Source: Mesobacterium pallidum (GTDB taxonomy: Bacteria > Pseudomonadota > Alphaproteobacteria > Rhodobacterales > Rhodobacteraceae). Taken from it: a stretch of 64,000 nt of DNA. Shown one piece after another: positions 25,558-34,631 of the stretch. The notes below the pieces were generated by a model. It searched no databases and was not told where the DNA came from. It saw only the letters and a program-made list of their open reading frames with translations. Position numbers and translations under genes: made by a program. The stretch lies in NCBI RefSeq assembly GCF_019966535.1, contig NZ_JAIMID010000003.1, forward strand, positions 299,487 through 363,486, in the 5' to 3' direction. The number at the start of each line of letters is the position of its first letter. Positions within the stretch are counted from its first letter, which is position 1.

Positions 25558-25899
25558 CTAGACGCCGCGCATCAGGTCGTCGGCATCGTCCGACAGCTCG
25601 AGGCCCAGCGCCTCGGCCCCGACCTCGAGGTTGTCCGACAGGTTGGGCGTGCCCAGCAGGTAATCCGCCGTGGGGGTCGTCGCCTCGGCCCGGGCGGTGG
25701 CGATGGCCTCGCCCAGTTCCTCGGCCACGAACGACCCGCGGCCGATCCACATGACGGCCACCAGCTCGGCCTGTTCATCCTCGTTCATGCCGTCGATCAG
25801 CGCGCGCAGCTCGGGCTCGGCCCGGCGGGTCTGCTTGTTGGCGATCTCGTGGCCCAGCAGGACGATCTCGGCGATCTTGCGTTCGGAAATGGTGAGCAT
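25558..25899 (-). CDS. DUF3775 domain protein
   Basis: This 113-residue acidic, mostly helical protein matches the DUF3775 pattern: a start with ISERKIAEIVLLGHEI, a central ALIDGMNEDEQAELVAVMWIGRG segment and a YLLGTPNLSDNLEVG end. No catalytic motif or signal peptide is visible and the family has no known role. It has its own start, convergent with the saccharopine genes. Confidence 0.8.
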   Translation of the reverse strand: MLTISERKIAEIVLLGHEIANKQTRRAEPELRALIDGMNEDEQAELVAVMWIGRGSFVAEELGEAIATARAEATTPTADYLLGTPNLSDNLEVGAEALGLELSDDADDLMRGV

Positions 25900-25962
25900 G
25901 GCGTCGTTTCCTTCGTGTTCCCGCGCAGGTTAACACCATCGCGGCGAGCCTGCACCTTGATC

Positions 25963-26694
25963 CTACGCAAAAAGCCGGTTCAACAGCTTCTGCGGCAGGA
26001 AGCGCGCGCCCCGGAAAACCAGCGCAAAGGGGTTCGGGAAGGCGAGGCTGAAGCGGTTCGACCCGATGAGCCGCATCATGTGGCCGGCGGCCTCGTCCGG
26101 CTCCATGATCTGGTACATCTTGAAGGCGTTCTTGTCGGTCAGCCGGGTCTTGATGAAGCCGGGGTTGGCCAGCTGCACCGTGACCCCGGTGCCGTGCAGG
26201 TCGACCGCCATGCTTTCGGCGAGCCCCTGCACCCCGGCCTTTGAGGTCGAATAGCCGATGGCCCCCGGCAGGCCCACGTAGGCCGACAGGCTGCCGGTCA
26301 GCACGATGCGGCCCCGGTCGCGGGCGACGAAATCCGGCACCACCGCGCCCAGCACCCGGGCCATGCCGGTGAGGTTCACGTCGATCATCGTTTCCACGTG
26401 CTCGGCCTGCCAGTCCTTGGCGTTCACCGGCCAGTAGGCCCCGGCGAGGATGACGATGCCGTCGATCTCTCCCGCCTCGGCATAGGCTTGGCGTACCGAG
26501 GCGCTGTCGGTCACGTCGCAGGCGACGCCGCGTGCAGGCCCCGGCAGGCTGTCCGCCAGTTCGGTCAGCTTGTCGGTGGAACGGGCCGAGAGGACCAGTG
26601 TGGCGCCTGCCGCGCTCATCTTGCGGGCCAGCGCGGCGCCCAAGCCTTCGCTGGCGCCCACCAGCCACCATGTCTGTCCTGCAAGGTCGGTCAT
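25963..26694 (-). CDS. SDR-family oxidoreductase in the RpoE-adjacent operon
   Basis: This 243-residue short-chain dehydrogenase has the NAD(P) loop VGASEGLGAALA, a catalytic Ser in LTGSLSAYVG near residue 135 and the YSTSK catalytic motif near 150. It overlaps the upstream DUF1365 gene by four bases and is third in a minus-strand operon (FAD oxidoreductase, DUF1365, SDR) divergent from rpoE-chrR. Families in this cluster are linked in alphaproteobacteria to fatty-acid modification during singlet-oxygen stress, so a lipid substrate is plausible but inferred. Confidence 0.85.
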   Translation of the reverse strand: MTDLAGQTWWLVGASEGLGAALARKMSAAGATLVLSARSTDKLTELADSLPGPARGVACDVTDSASVRQAYAEAGEIDGIVILAGAYWPVNAKDWQAEHVETMIDVNLTGMARVLGAVVPDFVARDRGRIVLTGSLSAYVGLPGAIGYSTSKAGVQGLAESMAVDLHGTGVTVQLANPGFIKTRLTDKNAFKMYQIMEPDEAAGHMMRLIGSNRFSLAFPNPFALVFRGARFLPQKLLNRLFA

Positions 26695-27443
26695 GTCACG
26701 TCATCCAATGGCGGTTCGGGTCTGCTGCGGTAACGCGCGCCCTTCCACCAGAGTTTCAACGCCTGCCAGTGAATCAGTGCCAGCACCCGGCGCGAGCCGA
26801 AGGGGCGGCGCAGCGCAGCGCGCAGGATCGCGCCCGAGGTCAGCGGCTGGCGCGGGCCGACCAGGTTGGCGCCCATCCCGCCCCCTGCATGGGTGAAGTC
26901 GATCCAGATCCCGATGCGATCGGGCCGGATGTCGAAGCGAAAGGTGTACTCCCCCGCGATCGGCTGGAAGGGCGAGACGTGGAAGATCTTTTGCGAGCTC
27001 AGCCGGTCCGAGGGGCCGATGGGCCGCAGGTCTTCGTGGTGGCAGAGGTAGGAATGCCGGTCGCCGAAGGTGTTCGTCACCTCGGCGATCACGGCACACA
27101 TCTGCCCGCCGGCATCGTGACACAGCCAGAAGCTGACCGGATTGAACACATGTCCCAGCAGGCGCGGCTGCGCCAGCAGCAACAGCGGCCCCGGCAGGTC
27201 GAGGCCATGGGCTGCCAGCACCTCGCGCGCCCAGACCGCGCCGCGCCCCTCGCCCGGGGCGCCGCCGTGGTCGACGTCATGCAGGGACATCGGCGCCCCG
27301 GCGTTGCGGGCGAACAGGCTGGGCGTGTCCGGCGCGGCCTCGGCGTCCAGCAGCACGTAGTCGATGGAATAGCGAAAGCCGTTCTCGGGCCCGTCCTTGC
27401 GACCGTGCCAGGTGTGGCCGGGGATATGCTCGACCCCGGTCAC
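26691..27443 (-). CDS. DUF1365 family protein
   Basis: This 250-residue protein has the DUF1365 features: HxR-type start (HTWHGRKDGPENGFRYSIDY), PRLLGHVFNPVSFWLCHD near residue 92, AEVTNTFGDRHSYLCH near 120 and KIFHVSPFQPIAGEYTFRFD near 150. It has no signal peptide. DUF1365 genes are typically found beside FAD amine-oxidase-like and cyclopropane-synthase genes; here the methyltransferase partner is missing. Four-base overlaps on both sides make a tight operon. Confidence 0.88.
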   Translation of the reverse strand: MTGVEHIPGHTWHGRKDGPENGFRYSIDYVLLDAEAAPDTPSLFARNAGAPMSLHDVDHGGAPGEGRGAVWAREVLAAHGLDLPGPLLLLAQPRLLGHVFNPVSFWLCHDAGGQMCAVIAEVTNTFGDRHSYLCHHEDLRPIGPSDRLSSQKIFHVSPFQPIAGEYTFRFDIRPDRIGIWIDFTHAGGGMGANLVGPRQPLTSGAILRAALRRPFGSRRVLALIHWQALKLWWKGARYRSRPEPPLDDVT

Positions 27444-28738
27444 TCGGCCGCGACCCGGGCGGGCTGCACGGCGCGTTCGGTGATCGCACGGGCCACGTCC
27501 ACGGCCGAGGACAGCCCGTCCTCGTGGAACCCATTCTTCATCCAGGCGCCGCAGAACCAGGTGCCGTTCTGGCCGTTCATCCGCGCCAGCTGTCCCTGCG
27601 CGGCAAAGGCCGCGCTGTCATAGACGGGATGGCGCAGGGTGACCTGGTCATGGATCAGCTCTTCCCGGATCGGGCGGCGCGAGTTCAGCGTCACGAAAAG
27701 CGGATCGTCCTTGGGGATCGGTTGCAGCGAGTTCATCCAGTAGGTGATGTCGATGCCCTCGGCGCGGCGGTCCGCCTCTTCGGTATAGACCCAGCTGGAC
27801 CAGGCCGATTTGCGGCGCGGCATCAGCGTCTCGTCCGCGTGCAGCACGACCTCGTTCGGCTGGTAGCGGATGGCCGACAGCGCCGCGACCTCTTCGCGGG
27901 TCGTGTCAGACAGCAGACACAGCGTGTCGTCGGAATGGGTGGCAAAGATCACCTCGTCGAAGGCCTCCCACTCGCCACCCTCGGCCCGGACGGCGACGCC
28001 GCCGGTGCGGCGCACCCCGGCGACGGGCGTGCCGGTGCGGACCTCGACCCCAGCGCGGCGCAGCGCGGCATCCAGCCGGCGTACATATTGCACCGAGCCG
28101 CCCTTGACGGTGTACCACTGGTGCTGGCCGGTGTGGCTGAGCAGCGCGTGGTTTTCGAAAAAGCGGATCATCGCCTCGGCCGGAAAGCGCAGGATCTGGT
28201 CGCGCGGGGTGGACCAGATCGCCCCCGACAGCGGCAGAAGGTAATAGTCGCGGAACCAGCGCCCGGTGCCCAGCACCTCGAGCAGGTCACCGATGGTCAT
28301 GCCAGGCCCCGCCGTCTCGAGCGCGCGGGCGTTGAAATGGATGATGTCGCGCAGCATCCGCACGAAACGCGGGTCCCCCGCCCGCCAGGGCTGGCTGAAG
28401 ACCGCGCGCAGGTCGCGCAGCCCGTATTCCAGCCGCCCGCCGCGCAGGCTGGCGCCGAAGCTCATGTCGCTTTCCGTGACCGGCACGTCCAGATCTTCGA
28501 ACAGCGACACGAGATGCGGGTAATTCGCCTTGTTGTAGACGATGAAGCCGGTATCGACCGGCTGGTCGCCCCGCTTGCCCGCCAGCTTGGTCCGCGCATG
28601 GCCGCCCAGGCGCTTTTCGGCCTCGAACAGGGTCACCTGTGCGTGAGGGGCCAGCAGGTGGGCGGCCCCCATCCCGGAAATGCCCCCTCCGATCACGGCG
28701 ATGCGGCTGCGGGTCGGAGCAAGCGGTGACTGCAACAT
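27440..28738 (-). CDS. FAD-dependent amine oxidase-like protein (first gene of RpoE-adjacent operon)
   Basis: The 432-residue flavoprotein opens with the dinucleotide loop IAVIGGGISGMGAAHLL and has the second FAD segment FEAEKRLGGHART near residue 43. It ends in FCGAWMKNGFHEDGLSSAVD, typical of the NAD(P)-binding/amine oxidase group next to DUF1365. The open frame extends 142 residues upstream across the divergent promoter. The ATG at 28738 is chosen for its AAGAGGAATT ribosome site and the family start. Likely role is oxidation or isomerisation of membrane fatty acyl groups, by association only. Confidence 0.87.
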   Translation of the reverse strand: MLQSPLAPTRSRIAVIGGGISGMGAAHLLAPHAQVTLFEAEKRLGGHARTKLAGKRGDQPVDTGFIVYNKANYPHLVSLFEDLDVPVTESDMSFGASLRGGRLEYGLRDLRAVFSQPWRAGDPRFVRMLRDIIHFNARALETAGPGMTIGDLLEVLGTGRWFRDYYLLPLSGAIWSTPRDQILRFPAEAMIRFFENHALLSHTGQHQWYTVKGGSVQYVRRLDAALRRAGVEVRTGTPVAGVRRTGGVAVRAEGGEWEAFDEVIFATHSDDTLCLLSDTTREEVAALSAIRYQPNEVVLHADETLMPRRKSAWSSWVYTEEADRRAEGIDITYWMNSLQPIPKDDPLFVTLNSRRPIREELIHDQVTLRHPVYDSAAFAAQGQLARMNGQNGTWFCGAWMKNGFHEDGLSSAVDVARAITERAVQPARVAAE

Positions 28739-28766
28739 GCGATGGAATTCCTCTTGATGTTCCAGT

Positions 28767-28796
28767 CTGATACGGCGGCCCGCCCCGCCCGGTTCA
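28767..28796 (-). promoter_or_regulatory. Possible RpoE-type promoter for the FAD/DUF1365/SDR operon
   Basis: On the minus strand TGAACC (28796-28791) is separated by 18 bases from TATCAG (28772-28767). This resembles, with mismatches, the rpoE promoter on the opposite strand (TGATCC-N18-TAACAC). Confidence 0.35.
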
Positions 28797-28831
28797 CTTC
28801 TGCCCGCCAGCCAAAAAATCTTGCCGCAAAG

Positions 28832-28861
28832 TGATCCGGCCGCGCAGGGGTGACGTAACAC
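28832..28861 (+). promoter_or_regulatory. RpoE-type autoregulatory promoter
   Basis: TGATCC (28832-28837), an 18-base spacer and TAACAC (28856-28861) match the known Rhodobacter RpoE promoter layout (TGATCC, about 18, TAA-rich -10). Transcription would begin near 28868, which rules out the ATG at 28866 as a start for rpoE. Confidence 0.7.
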
Positions 28862-28967
28862 GAACATGTACAATCCCGAGCCCTCCAGCGCCGTGATGAC
28901 CTCGCCCCCCGTTCCGCCTCGTGTTAGAGCGGAGCGGAAGACAAGATCTGCATGGGGACCACCGCGC

Positions 28968-29528
28968 GTGAGCGAGGGAGACGACAAGACACAGGACTGG
29001 GTCGCAGAGATGCTTGCGATCCGCGACCGGCAGGACGCGGCGGCCTTTGCGGCGCTGTTCGACCACTTCGCCCCGCGGGTGAAGGGATTCCTGATCCGGT
29101 CGGGCAGTGATGCGGCGCTGGCCGAGGATTGCGCGCAGGACGTGATGGCGACGGTCTGGAACAAGGCCCGCCTTTATGATCCGGCGCGGGCCTCGGTCGC
29201 GACATGGGTCTTCACGATCGCGCGGAACAAGCGCATCGACGTGATCCGTCGCAGCCGCAGGCCCGAACCCGAGGATCTGCCCTGGGGCCCCGAGCCCGAG
29301 GTGGAACCGGACGAACAGCTGGCGGTGAGCCAGGATTCCGCCCGCCTGCGGGAGGCCGTGAAGGCCCTGCCGAAAAAGCAGCGGGACATCGTGGAGAAGG
29401 CCTATTTCGGGGACCTGACCCACAGCGAAATCGCGGAGGTCACGGGGCTTCCGATGGGAACGATCAAGAGCAGGTTGCGCCTGGCCATGGACCGCCTGCG
29501 CCACGCAATGGGACGAGACGACGAATGA
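28968..29528 (+). CDS. rpoE: ECF sigma factor RpoE
   Basis: This group-4 sigma factor directs the singlet-oxygen stress regulon in Rhodobacter relatives. Region 2 (DHFAPRVKGFLIRSGSD, then AEDCAQDVMATVWNKARLYD) and region 4 (ALPKKQRDIVEKAYFGDLTH, with AEVTGLPMGTIKSRLRLAMD) are intact. The frame is open from 28866, but the promoter places the RNA start at about 28868. I therefore choose GTG 28968 (186 residues), which matches the usual RpoE length and has GGGGACC upstream. ATG 28896 is the alternative. It overlaps chrR by ATGA, as expected for a sigma/anti-sigma pair. Confidence 0.9.
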   Translation: MSEGDDKTQDWVAEMLAIRDRQDAAAFAALFDHFAPRVKGFLIRSGSDAALAEDCAQDVMATVWNKARLYDPARASVATWVFTIARNKRIDVIRRSRRPEPEDLPWGPEPEVEPDEQLAVSQDSARLREAVKALPKKQRDIVEKAYFGDLTHSEIAEVTGLPMGTIKSRLRLAMDRLRHAMGRDDE

Positions 29529-30169
29529 CTATCAGGCATCACATTTCAGACAGCCTTCTGGCGGGGTACGCGGCCGGCACCCTGCCCGAGGCCTTCAACC
29601 TGATCATCGCCACGCATGTGTCGGTCTGCGACGACTGCCGTGCGGCGCTTGGCGCCTTCGAGGCGCTGGGTGGCGCGGTTCTGGACGACGTGGCACCGAT
29701 CGCGATGGGCCATGAGAGCCTGTCCGCCTGCATGGCGCGCATCAAGTCGGGCGAGGGCGCGACCGAGCCACCAGCACGGCCCAAGGATCCGGTGCTGCCG
29801 GCGCCGCTGGCCGAGTATGTCGGTGGCGGGCTGGATGCGATCCGGTGGCGGCCCGTTGGCATGGGCGTCAAGCAGGCGATCCTGCCGACCGACAAGGGCG
29901 CCTCGGCGCGGCTGCTGTATATTCCGGCCGGACAATCGGTGCCGGACCATTCGCACCGCGGCCTCGAGCTGACGATGGTGCTTCAGGGCGCCTTTTCCGA
30001 CCAGACCGACCGATTCGCGCGCGGTGACGTGGAGACCGCGGATGACGATCTCGAACATACCCCCGTTGCCGAAGCCGGCGAGGATTGCATCTGTCTTGCG
30101 GTCACCGATGCGCCGCTGAAGTTCAAGGGCTGGATGCCGCGCCTCGCGCAGCCGTTCCTCAAGATCTGA
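29525..30169 (+). CDS. chrR: Zinc anti-sigma factor ChrR
   Basis: ChrR holds RpoE inactive until singlet oxygen or organic peroxide triggers its loss. The 214-residue protein has the N-terminal zinc anti-sigma domain with ligand pattern H5/H6, H31, C35 and C38 (ATHVSVCDDCR). A C-terminal cupin domain includes PDHSHRGLELTMVLQG near residue 140 and an EHTPVAEAGEDCICLA strand near 178. The start overlaps the rpoE stop (ATGA). Both domains look complete, so the switch should be functional. Confidence 0.93.
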   Translation: MTIRHHISDSLLAGYAAGTLPEAFNLIIATHVSVCDDCRAALGAFEALGGAVLDDVAPIAMGHESLSACMARIKSGEGATEPPARPKDPVLPAPLAEYVGGGLDAIRWRPVGMGVKQAILPTDKGASARLLYIPAGQSVPDHSHRGLELTMVLQGAFSDQTDRFARGDVETADDDLEHTPVAEAGEDCICLAVTDAPLKFKGWMPRLAQPFLKI

Positions 30170-30217
30170 CCCAAGCCCAAGGGTGGGGCCGGCCGGCCCT
30201 GCCCATGGACAAGGCGA

Positions 30218-30874
30218 TCAGAAGTCGAAGCCGACGCCGACGTTGATCGCGTTGGTGATGATCCGGGTGTCCAGATCGCCGCCACCGTCAAGCTCGGCGT
30301 GGTTCTGGGAAATCGTGAACTGGTATTCGCCGAACAGCGACCAGCGGTCGTTCAGCTGGTAACTCACGCCGGCCAGCGCCCGGGCCGCGGGGCCGGTCAG
30401 CTGGTAACCGTAAGTGTGCTCTCCGCCCGCGCTCAGCACGTCGACATGGGGAAAGGCGACACCGATGCCGGCGCCGGCATAGGGCGTCACCTCGCCGAAC
30501 TGGCCGGGCCAGCGGCGCATGTAGTTCACGGTGATGATGTTGTGCCCGTCCGAGAATTCGAACCGGTCAAAGCCCATCGCGTTGCGCTCGGCATCCGGGG
30601 CATAGACCTTGGCATGGGTCAGCTCGAGCGCGAAGCCCGAGGTATCGGTGCGCCACCAGGTGCCGCGCATCCCGTAGTAGGGCGGCGGCGAAAAGCTCTT
30701 GCCGTCCCACCCGATGAGCGCGTTGTAGGTGCCGCCATCCGGCTGGTCGCCCTTGACGCGGCTGTGCGGTGAGGTCTGCGCTCCACCGTAGACCTCGAGC
30801 CGGAACTCGGCCGCGGCCATGCCACCCGCCAGCGAGGCCGAGAGAATCGTTGCCGCGAGAAGAGCCTTTTGCAT
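30218..30874 (-). CDS. Outer-membrane beta-barrel protein (OMP-like, LpxQ/RopB type)
   Basis: This 218-residue protein has a signal peptide (MQKALLAATILSASLAGGMA, cleavage near AAAEF). Alternating hydrophobic strands follow and the C-terminus is VGVGFDF, with the terminal Phe needed for barrel assembly. It resembles the 8-strand PF13505-type barrels; in rhizobia a related group includes lipid A oxidase LpxQ. An alternative ATG lies nine bases upstream (30883). It converges on chrR, and a 14-base GC palindrome (30186-30199) lies between their ends. The specific activity cannot be read. Confidence 0.75.
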   Translation of the reverse strand: MQKALLAATILSASLAGGMAAAEFRLEVYGGAQTSPHSRVKGDQPDGGTYNALIGWDGKSFSPPPYYGMRGTWWRTDTSGFALELTHAKVYAPDAERNAMGFDRFEFSDGHNIITVNYMRRWPGQFGEVTPYAGAGIGVAFPHVDVLSAGGEHTYGYQLTGPAARALAGVSYQLNDRWSLFGEYQFTISQNHAELDGGGDLDTRIITNAINVGVGFDF

Positions 30875-31030
30875 AGAAACCATCCAGTGCGCCCGTGCCA
30901 CGCCCGTCCGGTCGGAAACCGGGCGCTTTTGATCGACAGATATGCCGCCTTGCGCCCGGGCGCAACCGCGACACATCAGCCCGCCCCGGCCATGGCGGGC
31001 ATTCGCCGCTGGACGGGTGGAAGTTGCCCG

Positions 31031-31057
31031 TATAAATAGCGGCCCCGATAGGGCCGC
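31031..31057 (+). promoter_or_regulatory. petABC leader: TATAAA box and leader hairpin
   Basis: A good -10-like TATAAA at 31031-31036 has only a weak -35 partner. It is followed at once by GCGGCCC (31039-31045) pairing with GGGCCGC (31051-31057) and by further GC-rich stems up to the GGAGAA ribosome site of petA. The structured leader could slow or regulate initiation. Confidence 0.4.
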
Positions 31058-31126
31058 CCCTAACGGGGTCTGGGCCCCGTAATCGCAGGCGGCCCTTCGG
31101 GGGCCAAGGAAACTGGAGAAAACCTC

Positions 31127-31711
31127 GTGTCCCACGCAGAAGATCACGAAGGCACCCGGAGGGACTTCCTCTACTATGCCACGGCCGGTGCCGGTGCCGT
31201 GGCAACCGGTGCCGCTGTCTGGCCCCTGATCAACCAGATGAACCCGTCCGCAGACGTGCAGGCGCTCAGCTCGATCCGGGTTGACGTGTCGGGCGTCGAG
31301 GTCGGCACCCAGATCACGGTCAAGTGGCTGGGCAAGCCGGTGTTCATCCGTCGTCGCACGGAAGACGAGATCGCAGCCGCCAACGACGTGGACGTGAGCT
31401 CGCTGCCGGACCCGATTGCCCGGAACGAGAACATTTCGGGCGATGCCCCCGCCACGGACCCGAACCGCGGCCTGCTGCCGCCGGGCGCCGAGGCAGGCAC
31501 CGACAGCGAATGGCTGGTCATGATGGGCGTCTGCACCCACCTCGGCTGCGTGCCGCTGGGTGATGGCGCCGGTGACTTCGGCGGCTGGTTCTGCCCGTGC
31601 CACGGGTCTCACTACGACACCGCCGGCCGTATCCGCCGCGGGCCCGCGCCCGAGAACCTGCCGGTTCCGGTCGCCGAATTCGTGGACGAATCCACGATCC
31701 AACTGGGTTAA
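31127..31711 (+). CDS. petA: Rieske iron-sulfur subunit of cytochrome bc1
   Basis: PetA carries the 2Fe-2S cluster that takes electrons from ubiquinol at the Qo site and hands them to cytochrome c1. The 194-residue protein has a twin-arginine start ([14 protein letters not shown]) that serves as membrane anchor, and both Rieske boxes. Cluster ligands are C136/H138 and C156/H159, with disulfide cysteines C141 and C158 (CTHLGC and CPCHGSHYD). GTG start at 31127 with CTGGAGAAAACC upstream. First gene of petABC. Confidence 0.97.
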   Translation: MSHAEDHEGTRRDFLYYATAGAGAVATGAAVWPLINQMNPSADVQALSSIRVDVSGVEVGTQITVKWLGKPVFIRRRTEDEIAAANDVDVSSLPDPIARNENISGDAPATDPNRGLLPPGAEAGTDSEWLVMMGVCTHLGCVPLGDGAGDFGGWFCPCHGSHYDTAGRIRRGPAPENLPVPVAEFVDESTIQLG

Positions 31712-31726
31712 GGGAGCGCGCGAACA

Positions 31727-33052
31727 ATGTCTGGTATCCCCCACGACCACTACGAGCCGAAGACCGGCGGTGAAAAGTGGCTGCACAGCCGCCTGCCGAT
31801 TCTCGGGCTCGTCTACGACACCCTGATGATCCCCACCCCCAAGAACCTGAACTGGTGGTGGATCTGGGGCATCGTCCTGGCCTTCTGCCTCGTGTTGCAG
31901 ATCGTCACCGGCATCGTGCTGGTTATGCACTACACGCCGCATGTCGATTACGCCTTCGCCTCGATCGAGCATATCATGCGCGACGTGAACGGCGGCTACA
32001 TGCTGCGCTACCTGCACATGAACGGCGCCTCGCTGTTCTTCTTTGCCGTCTACATCCACATCTTCCGCGGCCTCTACTACGGCTCGTACAAGGCCCCGCG
32101 CGAAGTCACCTGGATCATCGGCATGGTCATCTACCTGCTGATGATGGCCACCGGCTTCCTTGGCTACGTGCTGCCCTGGGGCCAGATGTCCTTCTGGGGC
32201 GCGACCGTGATCACCGGCCTCTTCGGCGCCATCCCCTTCGTGGGCGAGACGCTGCAGACCTGGCTGCTGGGCGGGCCCGCCGTGGACAACTACACGCTCA
32301 ACCGCTTCTTCTCGCTGCACTACCTGCTGCCCTTCGTCATCGCGGCGCTGGTGGCGGTGCACATCTGGGCCTTCCACACGACCGGCAACAACAACCCCAC
32401 GGGTGTTGAAGTGCGCCGCACCTCGAAGGAAGACGCCAAGAAGGACACCCTGCCCTTCTGGCCCTACTTCGTGATCAAGGACCTGTTCGCACTGGTCGTC
32501 GTTCTGGCCGTGTTCTGGGCGATCGTCGGCTTCATGCCGAACTACCTCGGCCACCCCGACAACTACATCGAGGCGAACCCGCTCTCGACGCCGGCGCACA
32601 TCGTGCCCGAATGGTACTTCCTGCCGTTCTACGCCATCCTGCGCGCCTTCACCTCGGACGTCTGGGTCGTGATGATCGCAAGCTGGGTCACCGGCGGCAT
32701 CATCGACGCCAAGTTCTTCGGCGTGCTCGCCATGTTCGGCGCCATCGCGGTGATGTTCTTCACCCCCTGGCTCGACACCTCCCGCGTGCGCTCGGGCGCC
32801 TACCGCCCGATGTTCAAGTGGTGGTTCTGGCTGCTGGCGATCGACTTCGTCGTGCTGATGTGGTGTGGCGCCCAGCCGGCCGAACCGCCGTATTCGATCA
32901 TCTCGCTGATCGGGGCCGCCTACTGGTTCGCCTACTTCCTGGTCATCCTGCCGATCCTCGGCGTGATCGAGAAGCCGGCCGAACTGCCCGACACGATCGA
33001 AGCGGACTTCAACGCCCATTACGGCAAGTCCGACGCGACGCCGGCGGAATGA
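31727..33052 (+). CDS. petB: Cytochrome b subunit of bc1
   Basis: This 441-residue integral membrane subunit holds both b hemes and the Qo and Qi quinone sites. About eight helices are visible. H97 and H111 lie 14 apart in helix B, a matching His pair lies in [19 protein letters not shown] of helix D, and the Qo-site PEWY motif is in [17 protein letters not shown]. The ATG at 31727 follows AAGGGAGCG. Its stop overlaps the first possible petC ATG. Confidence 0.97.
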   Translation: MSGIPHDHYEPKTGGEKWLHSRLPILGLVYDTLMIPTPKNLNWWWIWGIVLAFCLVLQIVTGIVLVMHYTPHVDYAFASIEHIMRDVNGGYMLRYLHMNGASLFFFAVYIHIFRGLYYGSYKAPREVTWIIGMVIYLLMMATGFLGYVLPWGQMSFWGATVITGLFGAIPFVGETLQTWLLGGPAVDNYTLNRFFSLHYLLPFVIAALVAVHIWAFHTTGNNNPTGVEVRRTSKEDAKKDTLPFWPYFVIKDLFALVVVLAVFWAIVGFMPNYLGHPDNYIEANPLSTPAHIVPEWYFLPFYAILRAFTSDVWVVMIASWVTGGIIDAKFFGVLAMFGAIAVMFFTPWLDTSRVRSGAYRPMFKWWFWLLAIDFVVLMWCGAQPAEPPYSIISLIGAAYWFAYFLVILPILGVIEKPAELPDTIEADFNAHYGKSDATPAE

Positions 33053-33063
33053 AAAAGGGACTG

Positions 33064-33861
33064 ATGAACATGTTCAAGAAACTTGCCATCTCCGCGGTTG
33101 CTGCGCTGGCACTCGTACCGGCGGCGTCCTTCGCCGCCGTCGAGGGAGGCCATGTCGAAGACATCGCCTTCTCGTACGAAGGTCCCTTCGGCACCTTTGA
33201 CCAGAACCAGCTGCAGCGCGGACTGAAGGTCTACACCGAGGTCTGCTCGGCCTGCCACGGTCTGCAATACGTCTCCTTCCGGTCGCTGGCCGAAGAGGGC
33301 GGCGTGGGCTTCACCGAGGACCAGGTCCGCGTCTATGCCTCGGGCTTCGAGGTCTACGACGACGAGCTGGAAGACTTCCGTCCTGCGATCCCCTCGGACC
33401 ACTTCCCGGCCAACACCAGCGTCGGCGCACCGGACCTGAGCCTGATGGCCAAGGCCCGCGCCGGCTTCCACGGGCCCTACGGCACCGGCCTGAGCCAGCT
33501 CTTCAACGGCATGGGCGGGGGCGAGTACATCTACTCGCTGCTGACCGGCTACACCGGCGAGGAAATGGAACAGGCAGGCACGTTCCTCTACGAGAACACG
33601 GCCTTCCCGTCGGGCTACATCTCGATGGGCCCGCCGCTGTCGGACGAGCAGGTGGAATTCGACGACGGTCACGCCAATGACGTGCATAACATGGCAGAAG
33701 ACGTCGCCGCCTTCCTGATGTGGACGGCCGAGCCCAAGATGATGGCCCGCCAGCACTTCGGCTTCCTCGGCGTGTTCTTCCTGACCATCTTCGCCGTGCT
33801 GCTGTACCTCACGAACAAGAAGCTCTGGGCCCCGATCAAGGGCAAGAAGACCGCGCTCTGA
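33064..33861 (+). CDS. petC: Cytochrome c1 subunit of bc1
   Basis: This c-type heme subunit passes electrons from the Rieske protein to soluble cytochrome c. It has a signal peptide ([20 protein letters not shown]), the heme site CSACHG near residue 55, a Met-ligand region [11 protein letters not shown] near 180 and a C-terminal membrane anchor ([18 protein letters not shown]) with a basic tail. I start it at ATG 33064 because AAAAAGGGACTG sits directly before it. The ATG at 33049, overlapping the petB stop, is the alternative and adds five residues. A terminator follows. Confidence 0.95.
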   Translation: MNMFKKLAISAVAALALVPAASFAAVEGGHVEDIAFSYEGPFGTFDQNQLQRGLKVYTEVCSACHGLQYVSFRSLAEEGGVGFTEDQVRVYASGFEVYDDELEDFRPAIPSDHFPANTSVGAPDLSLMAKARAGFHGPYGTGLSQLFNGMGGGEYIYSLLTGYTGEEMEQAGTFLYENTAFPSGYISMGPPLSDEQVEFDDGHANDVHNMAEDVAAFLMWTAEPKMMARQHFGFLGVFFLTIFAVLLYLTNKKLWAPIKGKKTAL

Positions 33862-33885
33862 GCGCCGCTTCCCCAGCGAGATCCG

Positions 33886-33917
33886 AAAGGCCCGCCCCTC
33901 CGGCGGGCCTTTTTCTT
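33886..33917 (+). terminator. Rho-independent terminator after petABC
   Basis: AAAGGCCCGCC (33886-33896) pairs with GGCGGGCCTTT (33902-33912), and the T-run continues as TTCTTT. Confidence 0.9.
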
Positions 33918-33989
33918 TCCGCGTCTTCTGTCTGGACCTTTCCCGCGGCCCCGCGCATTCTGCCCCCGGATCCCAGGAGGGGGGAGATC

Positions 33990-34613
33990 ATGCACCCGAA
34001 TCCGGCCTTTCGCGGCGCCCCGCGCGACCGCAACCTCGCCTTCGCCCGGACGCGTGGCTTCGGCACGTTGGCCGTGGTGGCCGAGGGCGCGCCGCTGATG
34101 TCCCACATCCCCTTCCTGCTGAGCGAGGACGGGACGACGGCCGAGTTCCACCTCGCCCGCTCCAACCCCATCGCCCGGGCCTGCAAGGGCCCGCTGGCCG
34201 CGCGGCTGGCCGTGACCGGCCCGCATGGCTACATCTCGCCCGACTGGTACGGGCTGGACGACCAGGTCCCGACCTGGAACTACGTTGCCGTGCACCTCGT
34301 CGGCCAGATCGAACCGCGCCCGGTCGAGGACCTGCCCGACCACCTGTCCGCCCTCTCGACCCATTTCGAAACCGCGCAGGCGCCCAAGCCGGTCTGGCTG
34401 ATGGACAAGCTGACGGACGACATGCAGGGGCGCTTCATGCGCATGATCCTGCCCTTCCGCATGCAGGTGGCCGAGATCGACGGCACCTGGAAGCTGGGTC
34501 AGAACAAGCCCGACGCGGCCCGCCTGGCCGCCGCCGCGGGCCTTGCCAGTTCGCCCCATGGCGAGGGGCTGGACGACCTTGCCCGCCTGATGACCGACCT
34601 GCCCGACACCTGA
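33990..34613 (+). CDS. FMN-binding PaiB-family protein
   Basis: This 207-residue protein matches the PaiB/FMN-binding split-barrel group. Residues 1-40 hold the MHPNPAFRG..DRNLAFARTRGFG start, near 75 is GPHGYISPDWYGL, near 90 PTWNYVAVHLVG, and the end is KLGQNKPDAAR. In Bacillus PaiB affects protease and sporulation genes; in proteobacteria the role is not settled and some members may bind flavin or heme. ATG at 33990 has AGGAGGGGGGAGATC upstream. It lies 19 bases before a GST gene on the same strand. Confidence 0.87.
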   Translation: MHPNPAFRGAPRDRNLAFARTRGFGTLAVVAEGAPLMSHIPFLLSEDGTTAEFHLARSNPIARACKGPLAARLAVTGPHGYISPDWYGLDDQVPTWNYVAVHLVGQIEPRPVEDLPDHLSALSTHFETAQAPKPVWLMDKLTDDMQGRFMRMILPFRMQVAEIDGTWKLGQNKPDAARLAAAAGLASSPHGEGLDDLARLMTDLPDT

Positions 34614-34631
34614 CGATCAAGGAGAAGCCCC

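Noticed and set aside
31039..31126. Riboswitch in the petABC leader
   Set aside because: The leader is structured, but its stems do not match any riboswitch class I know, so it is listed only as a leader hairpin.
30218..33019. Minus-strand open frame of 933 codons across petA and petB
   Set aside because: Only the last 218 codons are a real gene (outer-membrane barrel). The rest is the GC-rich shadow of petA and petB on the opposite strand.
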